A stretch of DNA of 64,000 nt from an uncultured Flavobacteriaceae bacterium (GCA_947501845.1 CANMXP010000013.1:1-64000); one strand, 5' to 3'. Positions 52,762 through 61,658 are shown, numbered from the stretch's first letter. The notes: a model not told the origin generated them from the sequence alone. Numbers and translations are program-made.

Positions 52762-53149
52762 ATAAAGTAACGGCTACTAACTATACTGGTGTGGGAGGTG
52801 ATTTAGCTATTCCCCAAACGGTCAATTACCAAGGTGCGCATTATACGGTGACCGCTATTGGCAAAGATGCTTTTATGGATAAGAATTTGACCGGTGTGAC
52901 CTTTGAAAGCCCTAGCAATGTAACTAGTATAGGGGAAAAGAGTTTTTACAATAATCAATTGAATAGTGTGACCATTCCAGATGAGGTAACCAGTATTGGA
53001 AATTGGGCTTTTAGGAATAACCAATTGACCAATATTGTCATTCCCGATAATGTTACAGACATAGGCAACTTTGCATTTAGGGCAAATCAATTGAGCGGTA
53101 TAACCCTGGGAGCCAGAGTTAACATATCAGCCATTTCCAATAGGGTTAT
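52762..53149 (+). pseudogene. BspA LRR_5 gene fragment
   Basis: The frame reads KVTATNYTGVGGDLAIPQTV, then VTAIGKDAFMDKNLTGVTFE, then four LRR_5 repeats (SVTIPDEVTSIGNWAFRNNQ). It has no start, no signal and no T9SS end. It is closely related to the LRR part of the protein at 23001-25064. It joins directly to the glycosidase remnant at about 53145. Confidence 0.82.
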
Positions 53150-53256
53150 TGACCTCTCCATTTGAAAGTATTCTCCATTCCCAAAAAAAGCCTCCAGCAA
53201 CCCAATCTTGATTCCAAAACATATCATAAAAAGCAGTAACAAAAAAGAAATCAATT
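53150..53256 (-). pseudogene. Glycosidase (GH113-like) C-terminal fragment
   Basis: Minus-strand reading gives FYDMFWNQDWVAGGFFWEWR, then ILSNGEVNNPIGN, matching FFETFWDEDWVAGGFFWEWK and VLINGEVNNPKEN of the gene at 25223-26305 (DNA 25291-25395). The rest of the gene is gone. Its orientation relative to the LRR fragment is the same as in the intact pair. Confidence 0.8.
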
Positions 53257-53296
53257 TAAATTGAAAGTAAACAATGCCAAATGGTACCATATAAAA

Positions 53297-53332
53297 TTTG
53301 AACAATAAAAAAGGTTAAATGTGCTACTTTTG
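53297..53332 (+). promoter_or_regulatory. Bacteroidota-type promoter, target unclear
   Basis: TTTG at 53297 and TACTTTTG at 53325, 28 bp apart, the same spacing as the promoter before the dipeptidase gene. It points toward the tRNA on its antisense strand; the original gene may have been lost. Confidence 0.35.
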
Positions 53333-53347
53333 TACTACCAAAACAGA

Positions 53348-53375
53348 AAAAGCCTCCCAAAACTGAGAGGCTTTT
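53348..53375 (-). terminator. Terminator downstream of tRNA-Leu
   Basis: AAAAGCCTC (53348-53356) pairs with GAGGCTTTT (53367-53375). On the minus strand a T-run follows. It lies 27 bp after the 3' end of the tRNA. Confidence 0.7.
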
Positions 53376-53401
53376 AACATTTATTTAAGAGTTTGTTAAG
53401 T

Positions 53402-53482
53402 GCGGGCGGGGAGACTCGAACTCCCACACCTCGCGGCACCAGATCCTAAGTCTGGCGTGTCTACCAATTCCACCACGCCCGC
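53402..53482 (-). tRNA. tRNA-Leu (anticodon UAG)
   Basis: The minus strand folds as a complete tRNA: acceptor GCGGGCG/CGCCCGC, a D-arm with GGTAGACACGCC, anticodon stem CCAGA/TCTGG around loop CTTAGGA (anticodon UAG, reading CUN Leu codons), a long variable arm typical of class II tRNA-Leu, and T-arm GGGAG-TTCGAGT-CTCCC. CCA is not encoded. It separates the accessory region (left) from intact housekeeping genes (right). Confidence 0.95.
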
Positions 53483-53513
53483 TTTTTTAACAATATTTTA
53501 ACTTTTTTTATTT

Positions 53514-53559
53514 CACTAGGTCCTAAGTCTAGCGTGTCTACCAATTCCACCACGCCCGC
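53514..53559 (-). pseudogene. 5' half of a second tRNA-Leu
   Basis: Positions 53521-53559 repeat 53444-53482 with one difference, covering acceptor 5' strand, D-arm and anticodon arm. The anticodon stem carries a compensated pair change (CTAGA/CCTAG instead of CCAGA/TCTGG), so it derives from a distinct tRNA-Leu gene rather than a fresh copy. The variable arm, T-arm and 3' acceptor are missing. Confidence 0.85.
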
Positions 53560-53658
53560 AAAAGGAATGCAAATATAAACAAGATTTTTAAAATGCAAAC
53601 CCGATACACAAATTTAATTATAAAATAAATAGATTATGGTATTCTATAATCAAATTGG

Positions 53659-53694
53659 TTTGAACCATTAAAACATTCTTTTTTCATACTTTTG
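53659..53694 (+). promoter_or_regulatory. Promoter of dipeptidase gene
   Basis: TTTG at 53659 and TACTTTTG at 53687 fit the Bacteroidota -33 and -7 elements (TTTG, TAnnTTTG). The ATG at 53719 follows 24 bp later. Confidence 0.6.
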
Positions 53695-53718
53695 AGCGAA
53701 CTATACCATTAATTATGT

Positions 53719-55116
53719 ATGAATAACATTCTATCTTATATAAAAGAAAATAAAGACCGATTTCTCAACGAATTAATAGAACTACTTAAAATACCATCTA
53801 TAAGTGCCGATTCTGCTTATAAAAATGATGTTTTAAATACAGCTGAAGCCATTAAAATAAGTTTAGAAAAAGCAGGATGCGATATAGTTGAAATCTGCAA
53901 AACAGATGGATATCCTATTGTTTATGCTGAAAAAATTATAGATAACAATCTACCAACGGTATTAGTTTATGGACACTACGATGTACAGCCACCAGACCCT
54001 TTAGATCTTTGGGATTCTGCACCTTTTGAACCTGTAATTAAAAAGACCGAATTACATCCTGAAGGGGCTATTTTTGCGCGTGGTGCTTGCGATGACAAGG
54101 GGCAACTATACATGCACGTAAAAGCTCTGGAGTTTATGATAGCTACAAACCAGCTACCGTGCAATGTAAAATTTATGATTGAAGGCGAAGAGGAAGTAGG
54201 TAGTGCTAATTTGGCAACATTTGTAAAAAACAACCAAGACAAATTAAAGAATGATGTCATCCTCATTTCAGATACAGGTATGATTGCCCAAGATGTGCCA
54301 TCTATTACCACAGGTCTGCGCGGGTTAAGCTATGTTGAAGTTGAAGTTACGGGACCTAATCGTGATTTACACTCTGGATTGTATGGAGGTGCAGTGGCTA
54401 ACCCCATAAATATTTTAACCAAAATGGTTGCGTCGCTTCACGACGAGGACAACCATATAACTATTCCAGGGTTTTACGGTAAAGTAGAAGAACTCTCTAA
54501 AGAAGAACGAGCAGAAATGGCCAAAGCCCCATTTAGTTTAGACGCTTATAAAAAAGCTTTGGACATTAACGATGTTTATGGAGAAACAGGATACACTACT
54601 AACGAACGCAATTCCATCCGTCCTACTCTAGACGTTAACGGTATTTGGGGTGGTTATACTGGCGAAGGTGCCAAAACTGTTATTGCCAGTAAAGCCTATG
54701 CGAAAATCTCTATGCGCTTGGTACCGCATCAAGATTGGGAAGAAATCACGCAATTGTTTACAACGCATTTCGAAAATATTGCGCCCAAAGGTGTTACTGT
54801 AAAAGTAAAACCACATCATGGTGGTCAAGGCTATGTAACGCCAATAAACAGTATAGGTTATCAAGCAGCAAGCAAAGCCTATCAAGATACTTTTGGAAAA
54901 ACACCTATCCCACAGCGTAGTGGTGGTAGCATCCCTATTGTTTCTCTTTTTGAGCAAGAACTAAAAAGTAAAACCATTCTTATGGGCTTTGGCCTAGATA
55001 GCGATGCCATTCATTCACCAAACGAACATTTCGGGATTTTTAATTATTTAAAAGGCATCGAAACCATTCCATTATTCTATAAACATTTTACTGAGCTATC
55101 AGAAAACCAAAAATAG
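53719..55116 (+). CDS. M20 family dipeptidase
   Basis: A 465-residue cytoplasmic zinc peptidase. Metal-site blocks: VYGHYDVQPPDP (His about 85, Asp about 87), GACDDKGQ (bridging Asp about 124), EGEEEVGS (Glu about 155-156, general base and ligand), ISDTGMI, and near the end DSDAIHSPNEHF (His about 433). RDLHSGLYGGAVANP marks the dimerisation lid domain. It removes N-terminal residues from dipeptides or short peptides. Full length and intact, like the genes to its right. Confidence 0.94.
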   Translation: MNNILSYIKENKDRFLNELIELLKIPSISADSAYKNDVLNTAEAIKISLEKAGCDIVEICKTDGYPIVYAEKIIDNNLPTVLVYGHYDVQPPDPLDLWDSAPFEPVIKKTELHPEGAIFARGACDDKGQLYMHVKALEFMIATNQLPCNVKFMIEGEEEVGSANLATFVKNNQDKLKNDVILISDTGMIAQDVPSITTGLRGLSYVEVEVTGPNRDLHSGLYGGAVANPINILTKMVASLHDEDNHITIPGFYGKVEELSKEERAEMAKAPFSLDAYKKALDINDVYGETGYTTNERNSIRPTLDVNGIWGGYTGEGAKTVIASKAYAKISMRLVPHQDWEEITQLFTTHFENIAPKGVTVKVKPHHGGQGYVTPINSIGYQAASKAYQDTFGKTPIPQRSGGSIPIVSLFEQELKSKTILMGFGLDSDAIHSPNEHFGIFNYLKGIETIPLFYKHFTELSENQK

Positions 55117-55254
55117 CATAAACAATATGGGGTTACCACACCTTTCGACAGTGCTCAGGGCAAGCGGGTCGCGTTTTATGCTACTCATTTTGGCTTAATG
55201 ATCTCCTCTCCAAAAGCTAACCACTACAATCGCTAACACAAGTCAAAACAATTT

Positions 55255-56115
55255 ATGAAAAATCAGCATGTAAAAAACCTATTAGAACTTAGTTTTGCAA
55301 CACTTCTTATAAGTTCTGCTGCTGTGTTAGGAAAACATATAGATATGTCAGCATCAATCATTATATGGTGGCGTTCTTTATTGGCGTTTATTATTATTTA
55401 CATTTTTTGTAGAATAAGAAAAATAAATCTAAAACTTAACACAAACAGAGATAGACTCACATTCTTTTTTAGCGCCATATTTCTAGGCATACATTGGATT
55501 ACTTATTTCTACTCCGTAAAAATCTCTAATGTATCCATTGGAATGCTCTCCATGTTTACATTTCCAGCTATTACTACAATTCTGGAACCTATACTTACAA
55601 AAACCAAGTTTAATAAAATTCATTTGCTTTTAGCGGTATTAGTTCTAATTGGTATATATATGCTTGCCCCTGAGTTTAATATACAAAATTCAGATTTTGA
55701 GGGCATTATTTGGGGAATTGTTTCAGCATTGTTTTTCTCGCTACGCAATATTATTCTAAAACGAGGCTCATTGAAATATGATGGCACCATGATTATGATG
55801 TATCAACTTTTAGTAATAACGATTGTGTTTTCTCCCATACTTTATTTTGTAGACACCTCGAATATCACAACAGAATATCCCTATATTATATTATTAGCTC
55901 TTTTAGCTACAGCCATTGGACATACATTATTTATTAAAAGCCTTAAACGTTTTTCTGCTAGTACGGCAAGTATTATTTTAAGCACTCAACCCATCTATGG
56001 CATTATTCTGGCCTATATTTTCTTGAATGAAATTCCTTCTTTCAACACCTATATTGGCGGTGCTTTAATTCTATCAACGGTTATTATTGAAAGTATTCGG
56101 TCTAGGAAAGCCTAA
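55255..56115 (+). CDS. EamA family (drug/metabolite transporter superfamily) permease
   Basis: A 286-residue inner-membrane protein with about ten hydrophobic helices in two EamA repeats (first about 8-140, second about 150-285). Typical features are VSIGMLSMFTFPAITTILEP at the end of repeat one and SASTASIILSTQPIYGIILA in repeat two. Likely exports a small metabolite or amino acid; the substrate cannot be read. It is separated from the dipeptidase by 138 bp and precedes the BlaI-type operators. Confidence 0.9.
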   Translation: MKNQHVKNLLELSFATLLISSAAVLGKHIDMSASIIIWWRSLLAFIIIYIFCRIRKINLKLNTNRDRLTFFFSAIFLGIHWITYFYSVKISNVSIGMLSMFTFPAITTILEPILTKTKFNKIHLLLAVLVLIGIYMLAPEFNIQNSDFEGIIWGIVSALFFSLRNIILKRGSLKYDGTMIMMYQLLVITIVFSPILYFVDTSNITTEYPYIILLALLATAIGHTLFIKSLKRFSASTASIILSTQPIYGIILAYIFLNEIPSFNTYIGGALILSTVIIESIRSRKA

Positions 56116-56140
56116 TTTAAAATAATCAAATTAAAATTAA

Positions 56141-56205
56141 CTCTACACTTGTAGAATACAAATATTAATTCTACATTTGTAGAGTTAATTCTAAATATGT
56201 AGAAT
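56141..56205 (+). promoter_or_regulatory. Three BlaI/MecI-type operators
   Basis: Three dyads lie directly before the repressor start: CTCTACACTTGTAGAA (56141-56156), TTCTACATTTGTAGAG (56169-56184) and ATTCTAAATATGTAGAAT (56188-56205). The shared core is CTACA-x-x-TGTAG, the TACA/TGTA site of BlaI-type repressors; the third has one altered half (TAAA). Two of them probably overlap the promoter, giving autorepression of the pair downstream. Confidence 0.82.
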
Positions 56206-56571
56206 ATGCAATTATCAAAAACCGAAGAAGACTTGATGAATTACCTCTGGAAACTAGAAAAAGCTTTTATGAAAGATTTACTAGACGCTTATCCAGACCC
56301 TAAACCAGCTACAACAACAGTCGCAACGCTTTTAAAACGTATGACAGACAAAGGTTTTATCGCCTATAAATTATTTGGAAAGTCTCGCGAGTATTATCCT
56401 TTAGTTAAAAAGAAAGATTATTTCTCTAAACATGTAAACGGGCTTATAAAAAACTTTTTTAACGATAGCGCTTCTCAATTTGCATCTTTCTTTACTAAAG
56501 AAACCAGCCTTACAAAAGAAGAGTTAGAAGACTTGAGAAAAATAATTGATAACGAAATTAAAAATAAATAG
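56206..56571 (+). CDS. BlaI/MecI/CopY family repressor
   Basis: A 121-residue winged-helix repressor: LSKTEEDLMNYLWKLEKAFM, KPATTTVATLLKRMTDKGFI, then a wing (YKLFGKSREYYPLV) and a C-terminal dimerisation helix bundle. It binds the three dyads upstream as a dimer. In the usual scheme the M56 sensor protease encoded next triggers its cleavage. The gap to that gene is two bases. Confidence 0.92.
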   Translation: MQLSKTEEDLMNYLWKLEKAFMKDLLDAYPDPKPATTTVATLLKRMTDKGFIAYKLFGKSREYYPLVKKKDYFSKHVNGLIKNFFNDSASQFASFFTKETSLTKEELEDLRKIIDNEIKNK

Positions 56572-56573
56572 TT

Positions 56574-58328
56574 ATGCTTTTATTACTATTAAAATCTAGC
56601 ACTTGTTTAGCTATTTTTATGTTATTCTATAAAATCTGTTTAGAACAAACAAGTGCTCATAAATTTAAGCGTATTTACTTAGTTGGCATTATTCTAATCT
56701 CAATTGGCATCCCCTTTATAACGTTTATGAACTATATTGAAACACAACCACTACTAGTAGATACATCACTACCAGTAAATCACGCAAATATCCCAAATTA
56801 TGAGATTGAAGAAACCAAAATATCTCATGATTATTTGCCCTATATTTTATGGTCTCTTTATGGCTTTGGTGTTATTCTTTTCTCATTTAGATTCTTTAAG
56901 AATTTGTATCTATTGATCAAGAAAATTAGTCATAATCCAAAATATAAACATGAAAGTTTTATTCATGTATTACTACAAGATCCTGTAATACCGCATACTT
57001 TTTTTAATTACATTTTTATTAATAAAACAAGTTTTGAGCAACATACTATTCCAGCAGAAATTTTATTGCATGAACAAACTCATGCAAGGCAAAAACACTC
57101 ATTAGATATTTTATTTATAGAAATTATTCAAATAATATTTTGGTTTAATCCATTGCTTTATTTCATAAAAAAAGACATCAAGCTAAATCATGAGTTTTTA
57201 GCAGACCATACTGTCTTAAAATCTGGTTTAGATACATCAAATTATCAAAATATTTTATTAGCATTCTCATCAAATGCAAAACAGTATAGTTTGTCAAATG
57301 CCATCAATTATTCATTAATCAAAAAACGATTCACAATTATGAAAACACAAACATCAAAAACAGCATTATTTTTAAGAAGCTTTCTTATTTTACCAATACT
57401 AGCTTTATCTATCTATGGTTTTAGTCAAAAAGTTACCGTTGAAAAATCTCAAACTATTGAAGAAATAACTTTTCAAGACGACCAATCTATAGAAGGAGCT
57501 ACAGAAAACATGATGAAAGAATACAATGATTATATGACCGAATATGAAAACACTAAAAATATCCATCATGATAAACTTAAAAGGGCTGCTGCTATTTATT
57601 CTCTCATGACTGATGCACAAAGAGCGACAGTAAAGAAATATCCAGAAACATTTTTAAGAAGTTTTAACCCTGGCAAAATAAAATTAAAACACCCTACGCA
57701 ATCTGAATTAGATTCTTGGAAAAATTCGACAGAATTAACAATATCTTTAGATGGTTTACGGATGACTAATATCGAATTAGGCAATTACACTCCTTCTGAT
57801 ATTGTTTATTTTAGGCTAACCTCAAATAAACCTCGCAAAAATAAAAATGAAAAGTTTACTCCAAATGGATGTTCTCTATTTACAAAAGAAGGGTTTAAAC
57901 ACATCATTCTAAAACAGAATTTTAATGATTACCACAGACTTCTAATTAAGTATGTTAACGAAATTGATGCTTTTTCAACCTCAAATCATTCAGACAATTC
58001 AGAATTACGTATTCTAAAAACTCAATTAGATAAGCTGTATGCTAATTTTTCAGATAAAGAAATTAAGGATTATAATCCGCCTAAGGCTCCTTCTTTACCA
58101 ACAAAAGACAAAGTAAAAGTTCTGGACAATAAAACGGTTTCAGCAAAAGTTAAAAAATATAATGCTTTAGCAAAAAAATACAATAACCCTAACTTTAGTG
58201 GTCAACGTTATCCTCGTCCAGAGATACAACTTTTATATTCGCTTTATAAGCAATTAAGTAACGAAGAAAAAATTAATGCTGAAATTTTCCCAAATTTACC
58301 TTATCCAGTTCGAAAAGGATACGAATAG
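56574..58328 (+). CDS. M56 family (BlaR1-like) membrane metallopeptidase
   Basis: A 584-residue protein. The N-terminal about 300 residues have four transmembrane helices and the M56 gluzincin domain with LLHEQTHARQKHSLD (HExxH, about 165-170) and NHEFLADHTVL downstream (third ligand Glu). After the last helix (near 265-285, LILPILALSIYGF) comes a periplasmic region of about 300 residues without a penicillin-binding domain. It therefore senses something other than beta-lactam, as is usual for Bacteroidota members. It probably controls the BlaI-type repressor by proteolysis. The regulated genes may be only this pair. Confidence 0.88.
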   Translation: MLLLLLKSSTCLAIFMLFYKICLEQTSAHKFKRIYLVGIILISIGIPFITFMNYIETQPLLVDTSLPVNHANIPNYEIEETKISHDYLPYILWSLYGFGVILFSFRFFKNLYLLIKKISHNPKYKHESFIHVLLQDPVIPHTFFNYIFINKTSFEQHTIPAEILLHEQTHARQKHSLDILFIEIIQIIFWFNPLLYFIKKDIKLNHEFLADHTVLKSGLDTSNYQNILLAFSSNAKQYSLSNAINYSLIKKRFTIMKTQTSKTALFLRSFLILPILALSIYGFSQKVTVEKSQTIEEITFQDDQSIEGATENMMKEYNDYMTEYENTKNIHHDKLKRAAAIYSLMTDAQRATVKKYPETFLRSFNPGKIKLKHPTQSELDSWKNSTELTISLDGLRMTNIELGNYTPSDIVYFRLTSNKPRKNKNEKFTPNGCSLFTKEGFKHIILKQNFNDYHRLLIKYVNEIDAFSTSNHSDNSELRILKTQLDKLYANFSDKEIKDYNPPKAPSLPTKDKVKVLDNKTVSAKVKKYNALAKKYNNPNFSGQRYPRPEIQLLYSLYKQLSNEEKINAEIFPNLPYPVRKGYE

Positions 58329-58417
58329 AGTATATTAAAAAAGGGGGATTTCATATCAATAACACCAAACAACAAAGAAACGGTAGCTATATTTAAAAGA
58401 GCATAAATTTAATTAGC

Positions 58418-58456
58418 AGATCAGTCAGGTTTTAAAAACCTGACTGATCTTTTTTT
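58418..58456 (+). terminator. Rho-independent terminator
   Basis: AGATCAGTCAGGTTTTT pairs with AAAAACCTGACTGATCT (ending 58450) and is followed by TTTTTTG. It ends the BlaI/M56 transcript. Confidence 0.85.
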
Positions 58457-58523
58457 GCATCAAACATGTAACAATTTGATCGACTTGACGTTCTAATAGT
58501 CAGTCAATCAAATCAAACGAATT

Positions 58524-59624
58524 ATGTTAAAGCAATTTTTTATTATCTGCTCGGGATCAGATACCGATATTTTAGAACAATGCTCCAAAGGAGAACAAAA
58601 CAAATATGCAGGTATTGGTGCCACAGTTTTTTTTACTGCAGTTATGGCATTTATAGCTGCTAGCTATGCGCTTTATACTGTTTTCGACAATCTATTTATT
58701 GCCATTGCTTTTGGTTTTATTTGGGGATTGCTCATCTTTAATTTAGATCGGTATATTGTTTCCACCATAAAAAAAACAGGGCATTTCACAGACGAACTCT
58801 TACAAGCGTCTCCCAGAATTATTTTGGCTATCATTATTGCCATTGTGATATCCAAACCGTTGGAATTGAAAATTTTTGAAAAAGAAATCAACCAAGTACT
58901 TTTAGAACAAAAAAACGCATTAACCTTAGCAAATAAAAATCAAATTGCAGAACAATTCACGCCTAATATCACGGCACTTGAAAGCGATATAACCAATTTA
59001 CAAAATGAAATAAGTAACAAGGAAGCCGAAGTAAACCAATTATATGATACTTACATTGCCGAAGCTGAAGGCACTGCTGGCACTAAATTGCTAGGAAAAG
59101 GTCCCGTTTATAAAGAAAAAAGAGAGAAACACGACGCTTTGCTAGCCGAATTACAATTACTAAAAGCCGAGAACAAAGCTAAGATCACCTCTAAGGAAAC
59201 TCAAATAGCTGCCCTTAAAGGTGATTATGAAACCCAAATTGTAACATCGCAGCCCGTTATCAATAATTTTGATGGTTTAATGGCTCGCGTAAATGCATTA
59301 GGCAAGTTGCCTTGGTTACCCTCCTTTTTTATCTTCTTGTTGTTTTTAGCAATTGAAACGTCCCCAATCATTGCTAAGTTATTATCTCCTAAAAGTGCGT
59401 ACGATTTCAGATTAGAAGATCAAGAGACAGCCATTAAAACCAATGTTCTACAAAATAAAAACCAGAGAGAAGCTTTATTAAAAACAGATCACGCTATTAA
59501 CGACCGTATATATGGTGACATAGAAAAAGAAGACGAATTATATACTTATAAGCGCAAAAAAGTGAGAGAGCTTATGCAACTTCAAGCAGATGCCTTTTAT
59601 AAACATCAAAAAAACGCCTTCTAA
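58524..59624 (+). CDS. DUF4407 membrane protein
   Basis: A 366-residue protein. Two N-terminal helices (about 32-75: GATVFFTAVMAFIAASYALY, then FGFIWGLLIFNLDRYIVS) and a third (about 95-115) are followed by a long coiled coil (about 125-240). A fourth helix near 265 reads FFIFLLFLAIETSPIIAKLL. The LDRYIVS motif and the ETSPI block are typical of DUF4407. Function unknown; it may sense or organise membranes. Intact, single gene after a terminator. Confidence 0.88.
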   Translation: MLKQFFIICSGSDTDILEQCSKGEQNKYAGIGATVFFTAVMAFIAASYALYTVFDNLFIAIAFGFIWGLLIFNLDRYIVSTIKKTGHFTDELLQASPRIILAIIIAIVISKPLELKIFEKEINQVLLEQKNALTLANKNQIAEQFTPNITALESDITNLQNEISNKEAEVNQLYDTYIAEAEGTAGTKLLGKGPVYKEKREKHDALLAELQLLKAENKAKITSKETQIAALKGDYETQIVTSQPVINNFDGLMARVNALGKLPWLPSFFIFLLFLAIETSPIIAKLLSPKSAYDFRLEDQETAIKTNVLQNKNQREALLKTDHAINDRIYGDIEKEDELYTYKRKKVRELMQLQADAFYKHQKNAF

Positions 59625-59626
59625 TT

Positions 59627-59905
59627 CTACGCAGCGTTTTCCGCTTTAAAATGATTATATAAATCTTTACACCCTAAACCTACAATTGATAAGCTTTTAT
59701 TTTTTTCGATGGCTTCATTATGAAGTGCTGCTAAAGCATTAACACCATAACGATCCATACTTTCTATATCTTGAATACTAATAGTAAGGTTATTTACTTT
59801 TTCAAAAATGTTACTGAATTCATTTTGAAATACTTCTAAACTCTTTTTGTTTAGAATACCTTTAATTTTGAAAAAATTGTTGCAGTTTGAAATTCTTAAA
59901 TCCAT
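59627..59905 (-). CDS. STAS-domain protein (anti-anti-sigma type)
   Basis: A 92-residue single STAS domain: LRISNCNNFFKIKGILNKKS, NLTISIQDIESMDRYGVNAL, AALHNEAIEKNKSLSIVGLG. The usual phosphorylatable Ser in the D-x-S-G loop is replaced (DIESMDRYG has Ser two residues earlier), so switching by phosphorylation is uncertain. Convergent with the DUF4407 gene, only two bases apart. Confidence 0.82.
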   Translation of the reverse strand: MDLRISNCNNFFKIKGILNKKSLEVFQNEFSNIFEKVNNLTISIQDIESMDRYGVNALAALHNEAIEKNKSLSIVGLGCKDLYNHFKAENAA

Positions 59906-60129
59906 AATAATAAATATTTTAAATTGTTAAACGATAGATCTGAGGGAGACTAATCAACTGATAACGAAGCAAAAATATATAAGTTGTAAGTTACAACATT
60001 ATTTTTTCGACCAATCGGTTTCAACTTTGGATAAAAAAAACTTCCATGTCAATTTCATCGACAAGTAACCTAAATTAATATCAATATTTCGTTACTTTTA
60101 CCTTCATAAAATGTTTTAATTAATCAATA

Positions 60130-60561
60130 ATGAAAAAATTAGTATTATTAATTTGTTTAGTAGCTATTTTTAATGGCTATTCTCAAACTTCTGAAGAGCA
60201 AGACAAAAAAGCCATTCTTAAAGTATTGAAAAAACAGCGTCTTGCCTGGTCTGATAATAATATTGAAGAATTCATGGAAGGTTATTGGAAAAGTGATTCG
60301 CTTAAATTTTATGGCAGCAATGGTATTACCCAAGGTTGGGAAAATACTTTGGACCGATATAAAAGAGCCTACCCTACAGAGGATCATACAGGAAAACTAA
60401 ACTATAGAATAAATGCTATTACCAAAATAGCTGAAGCGGCTTATTATGTTCTGGGAGAATATCACTTAAAACGTGAAGTTGGAAATGCTGATGGTATCTT
60501 TATGATTATTTTTAAGAAAATTGATGGCAGGTGGAAGATTATTGCCGATACTTCTAGTTAA
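60130..60561 (+). CDS. Exported SnoaL/DUF4440-like protein
   Basis: A 143-residue protein with a signal peptide (MKKLVLLICLVAIFNGYSQ) and one NTF2-like domain: AILKVLKKQRLAWSDNNIEE, FMEGYWKSDSLKFYGSNG, ending GIFMIIFKKIDGRWKIIADT. Such proteins are frequent in Bacteroidota periplasm; ligand unknown. The GNAT gene starts four bases after its stop, so they share a transcript. Confidence 0.85.
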   Translation: MKKLVLLICLVAIFNGYSQTSEEQDKKAILKVLKKQRLAWSDNNIEEFMEGYWKSDSLKFYGSNGITQGWENTLDRYKRAYPTEDHTGKLNYRINAITKIAEAAYYVLGEYHLKREVGNADGIFMIIFKKIDGRWKIIADTSS

Positions 60562-60564
60562 ATT

Positions 60565-61041
60565 ATGTCTATCACAATTAGAAAAGCCACATTAAATGAT
60601 TTACCTATTTTATTAGAGTTTGAACAAGGGGTTATTACGGCCGAACGTCCTTTTGATCCTACAATAAAGAATGGGGATATTAACTATTATGATATAGGCG
60701 AATTAATAACAAGCCCTAATTCAGAAGTATTTGTTGCTGAATCTACTCAAGGTATCCTTGCGTCTGGATATGCTAAAATTAAAACAGACAGACATTATTT
60801 AAAACATGCTTATCAGGGGTACTTGGGCTTCATGTTTGTTTCTGAAACACATAGAGGGTTAGGTCTCAACAAAATGATTATTGATACTTTATTAAAATGG
60901 TGCAAAGCTCGAAACATCTTTGAAATTAGACTAGATGTTTATGACGATAATACACCTGCTATTAAAGCTTATGAGAAAGTAGGGTTTAAAAAGCATATGA
61001 TCAATATGCGTTTGGATATTGAAAACCTGGACTTAAAGTAG
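60565..61041 (+). CDS. GNAT family N-acetyltransferase
   Basis: A 158-residue protein with the GNAT fold: ITIRKATLNDLPILLEF at the start, then LGFMFVSETHRGLGLNKMII as motif A (Q/R-x-x-G-x-G/L acetyl-CoA loop), and RLDVYDDNTPAIKAYEKVGF as motif B. It transfers an acetyl group from acetyl-CoA to an unknown amine substrate. The cofactor loop reads R-G-L-G-L where R-G-x-G-x is usual. Confidence 0.9.
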   Translation: MSITIRKATLNDLPILLEFEQGVITAERPFDPTIKNGDINYYDIGELITSPNSEVFVAESTQGILASGYAKIKTDRHYLKHAYQGYLGFMFVSETHRGLGLNKMIIDTLLKWCKARNIFEIRLDVYDDNTPAIKAYEKVGFKKHMINMRLDIENLDLK

Positions 61042-61079
61042 ATTAATTTTGAACCTTAGCAAATTTAAATACTTACCAA

Positions 61080-61658
61080 TTATAATTTCTTAACATACTT
61101 GGTAATAATTACAATTTGCTGCGCCCCTACTTTACCTTCTATATACTCGGCATTTTCGCGATCTAAACGAATATTTCTAACAGCAGTACCTTGTTTTGCT
61201 ACCATGCTAGACCCTTTTACTTTCAGATCTTTTACTAAAACTACAGCATCTCCAGATTCTAAAACGATACCATTAACGTCTCTATGAATAATCTTGCTAG
61301 CTGCATCCTCATGTTCTCCCGTTGCACGTGCCAAGGCTAAAGCTTCATCACTTAAATACATCATGTCCAACAAATCCTGAGGCCAGCCTTCGTTACGCAA
61401 TCTTTGAAGCATTCTCCAAGCCATAATCTGTACTGCTACGTGCTCGCTCCACATACTATCGTTTAGACACCTCCAGTGATTAGCATCCATATCTATATCT
61501 CCTTCAATTTGGTCTAAACAGGTTTTGCAAACCAGCACATCGTTAGCTACATTTTCGTTTAATGATGGCGGGATGGTATATTGTTTTAGATTTTCTGTAG
61601 AAGTACATAATTCGCAAGTATTGTTGCTTCTTTCCTGCAATGTTTGTAATACGCTCAT
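61080..61658 (-). CDS. PhnA domain protein (zinc-ribbon)
   Basis: A 192-residue protein. The N-terminal zinc ribbon has CELCTSTENL and VCKTCLDQI. A middle section (HWRCLNDSMWSEHVAVQIMA) follows, and the C-terminal PhnA domain reads VLESGDAVVLVKDLKVKGSS and GTAVRNIRLDREN. It is usually labelled alkylphosphonate utilisation protein, although a phosphonate role is unproven for this family and no phn genes are nearby. Housekeeping-type gene, intact. Confidence 0.88.
   Translation of the reverse strand: MSVLQTLQERSNNTCELCTSTENLKQYTIPPSLNENVANDVLVCKTCLDQIEGDIDMDANHWRCLNDSMWSEHVAVQIMAWRMLQRLRNEGWPQDLLDMMYLSDEALALARATGEHEDAASKIIHRDVNGIVLESGDAVVLVKDLKVKGSSMVAKQGTAVRNIRLDRENAEYIEGKVGAQQIVIITKYVKKL

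Noticed and set aside
53514-53559. Second functional tRNA-Leu
   Set aside because: Variable arm, T-arm and 3' acceptor strand are absent; the sequence ends within the anticodon arm.
61080-61658. Phosphonate degradation locus
   Set aside because: PhnA-type zinc-ribbon proteins are widespread and no other phn gene is present.
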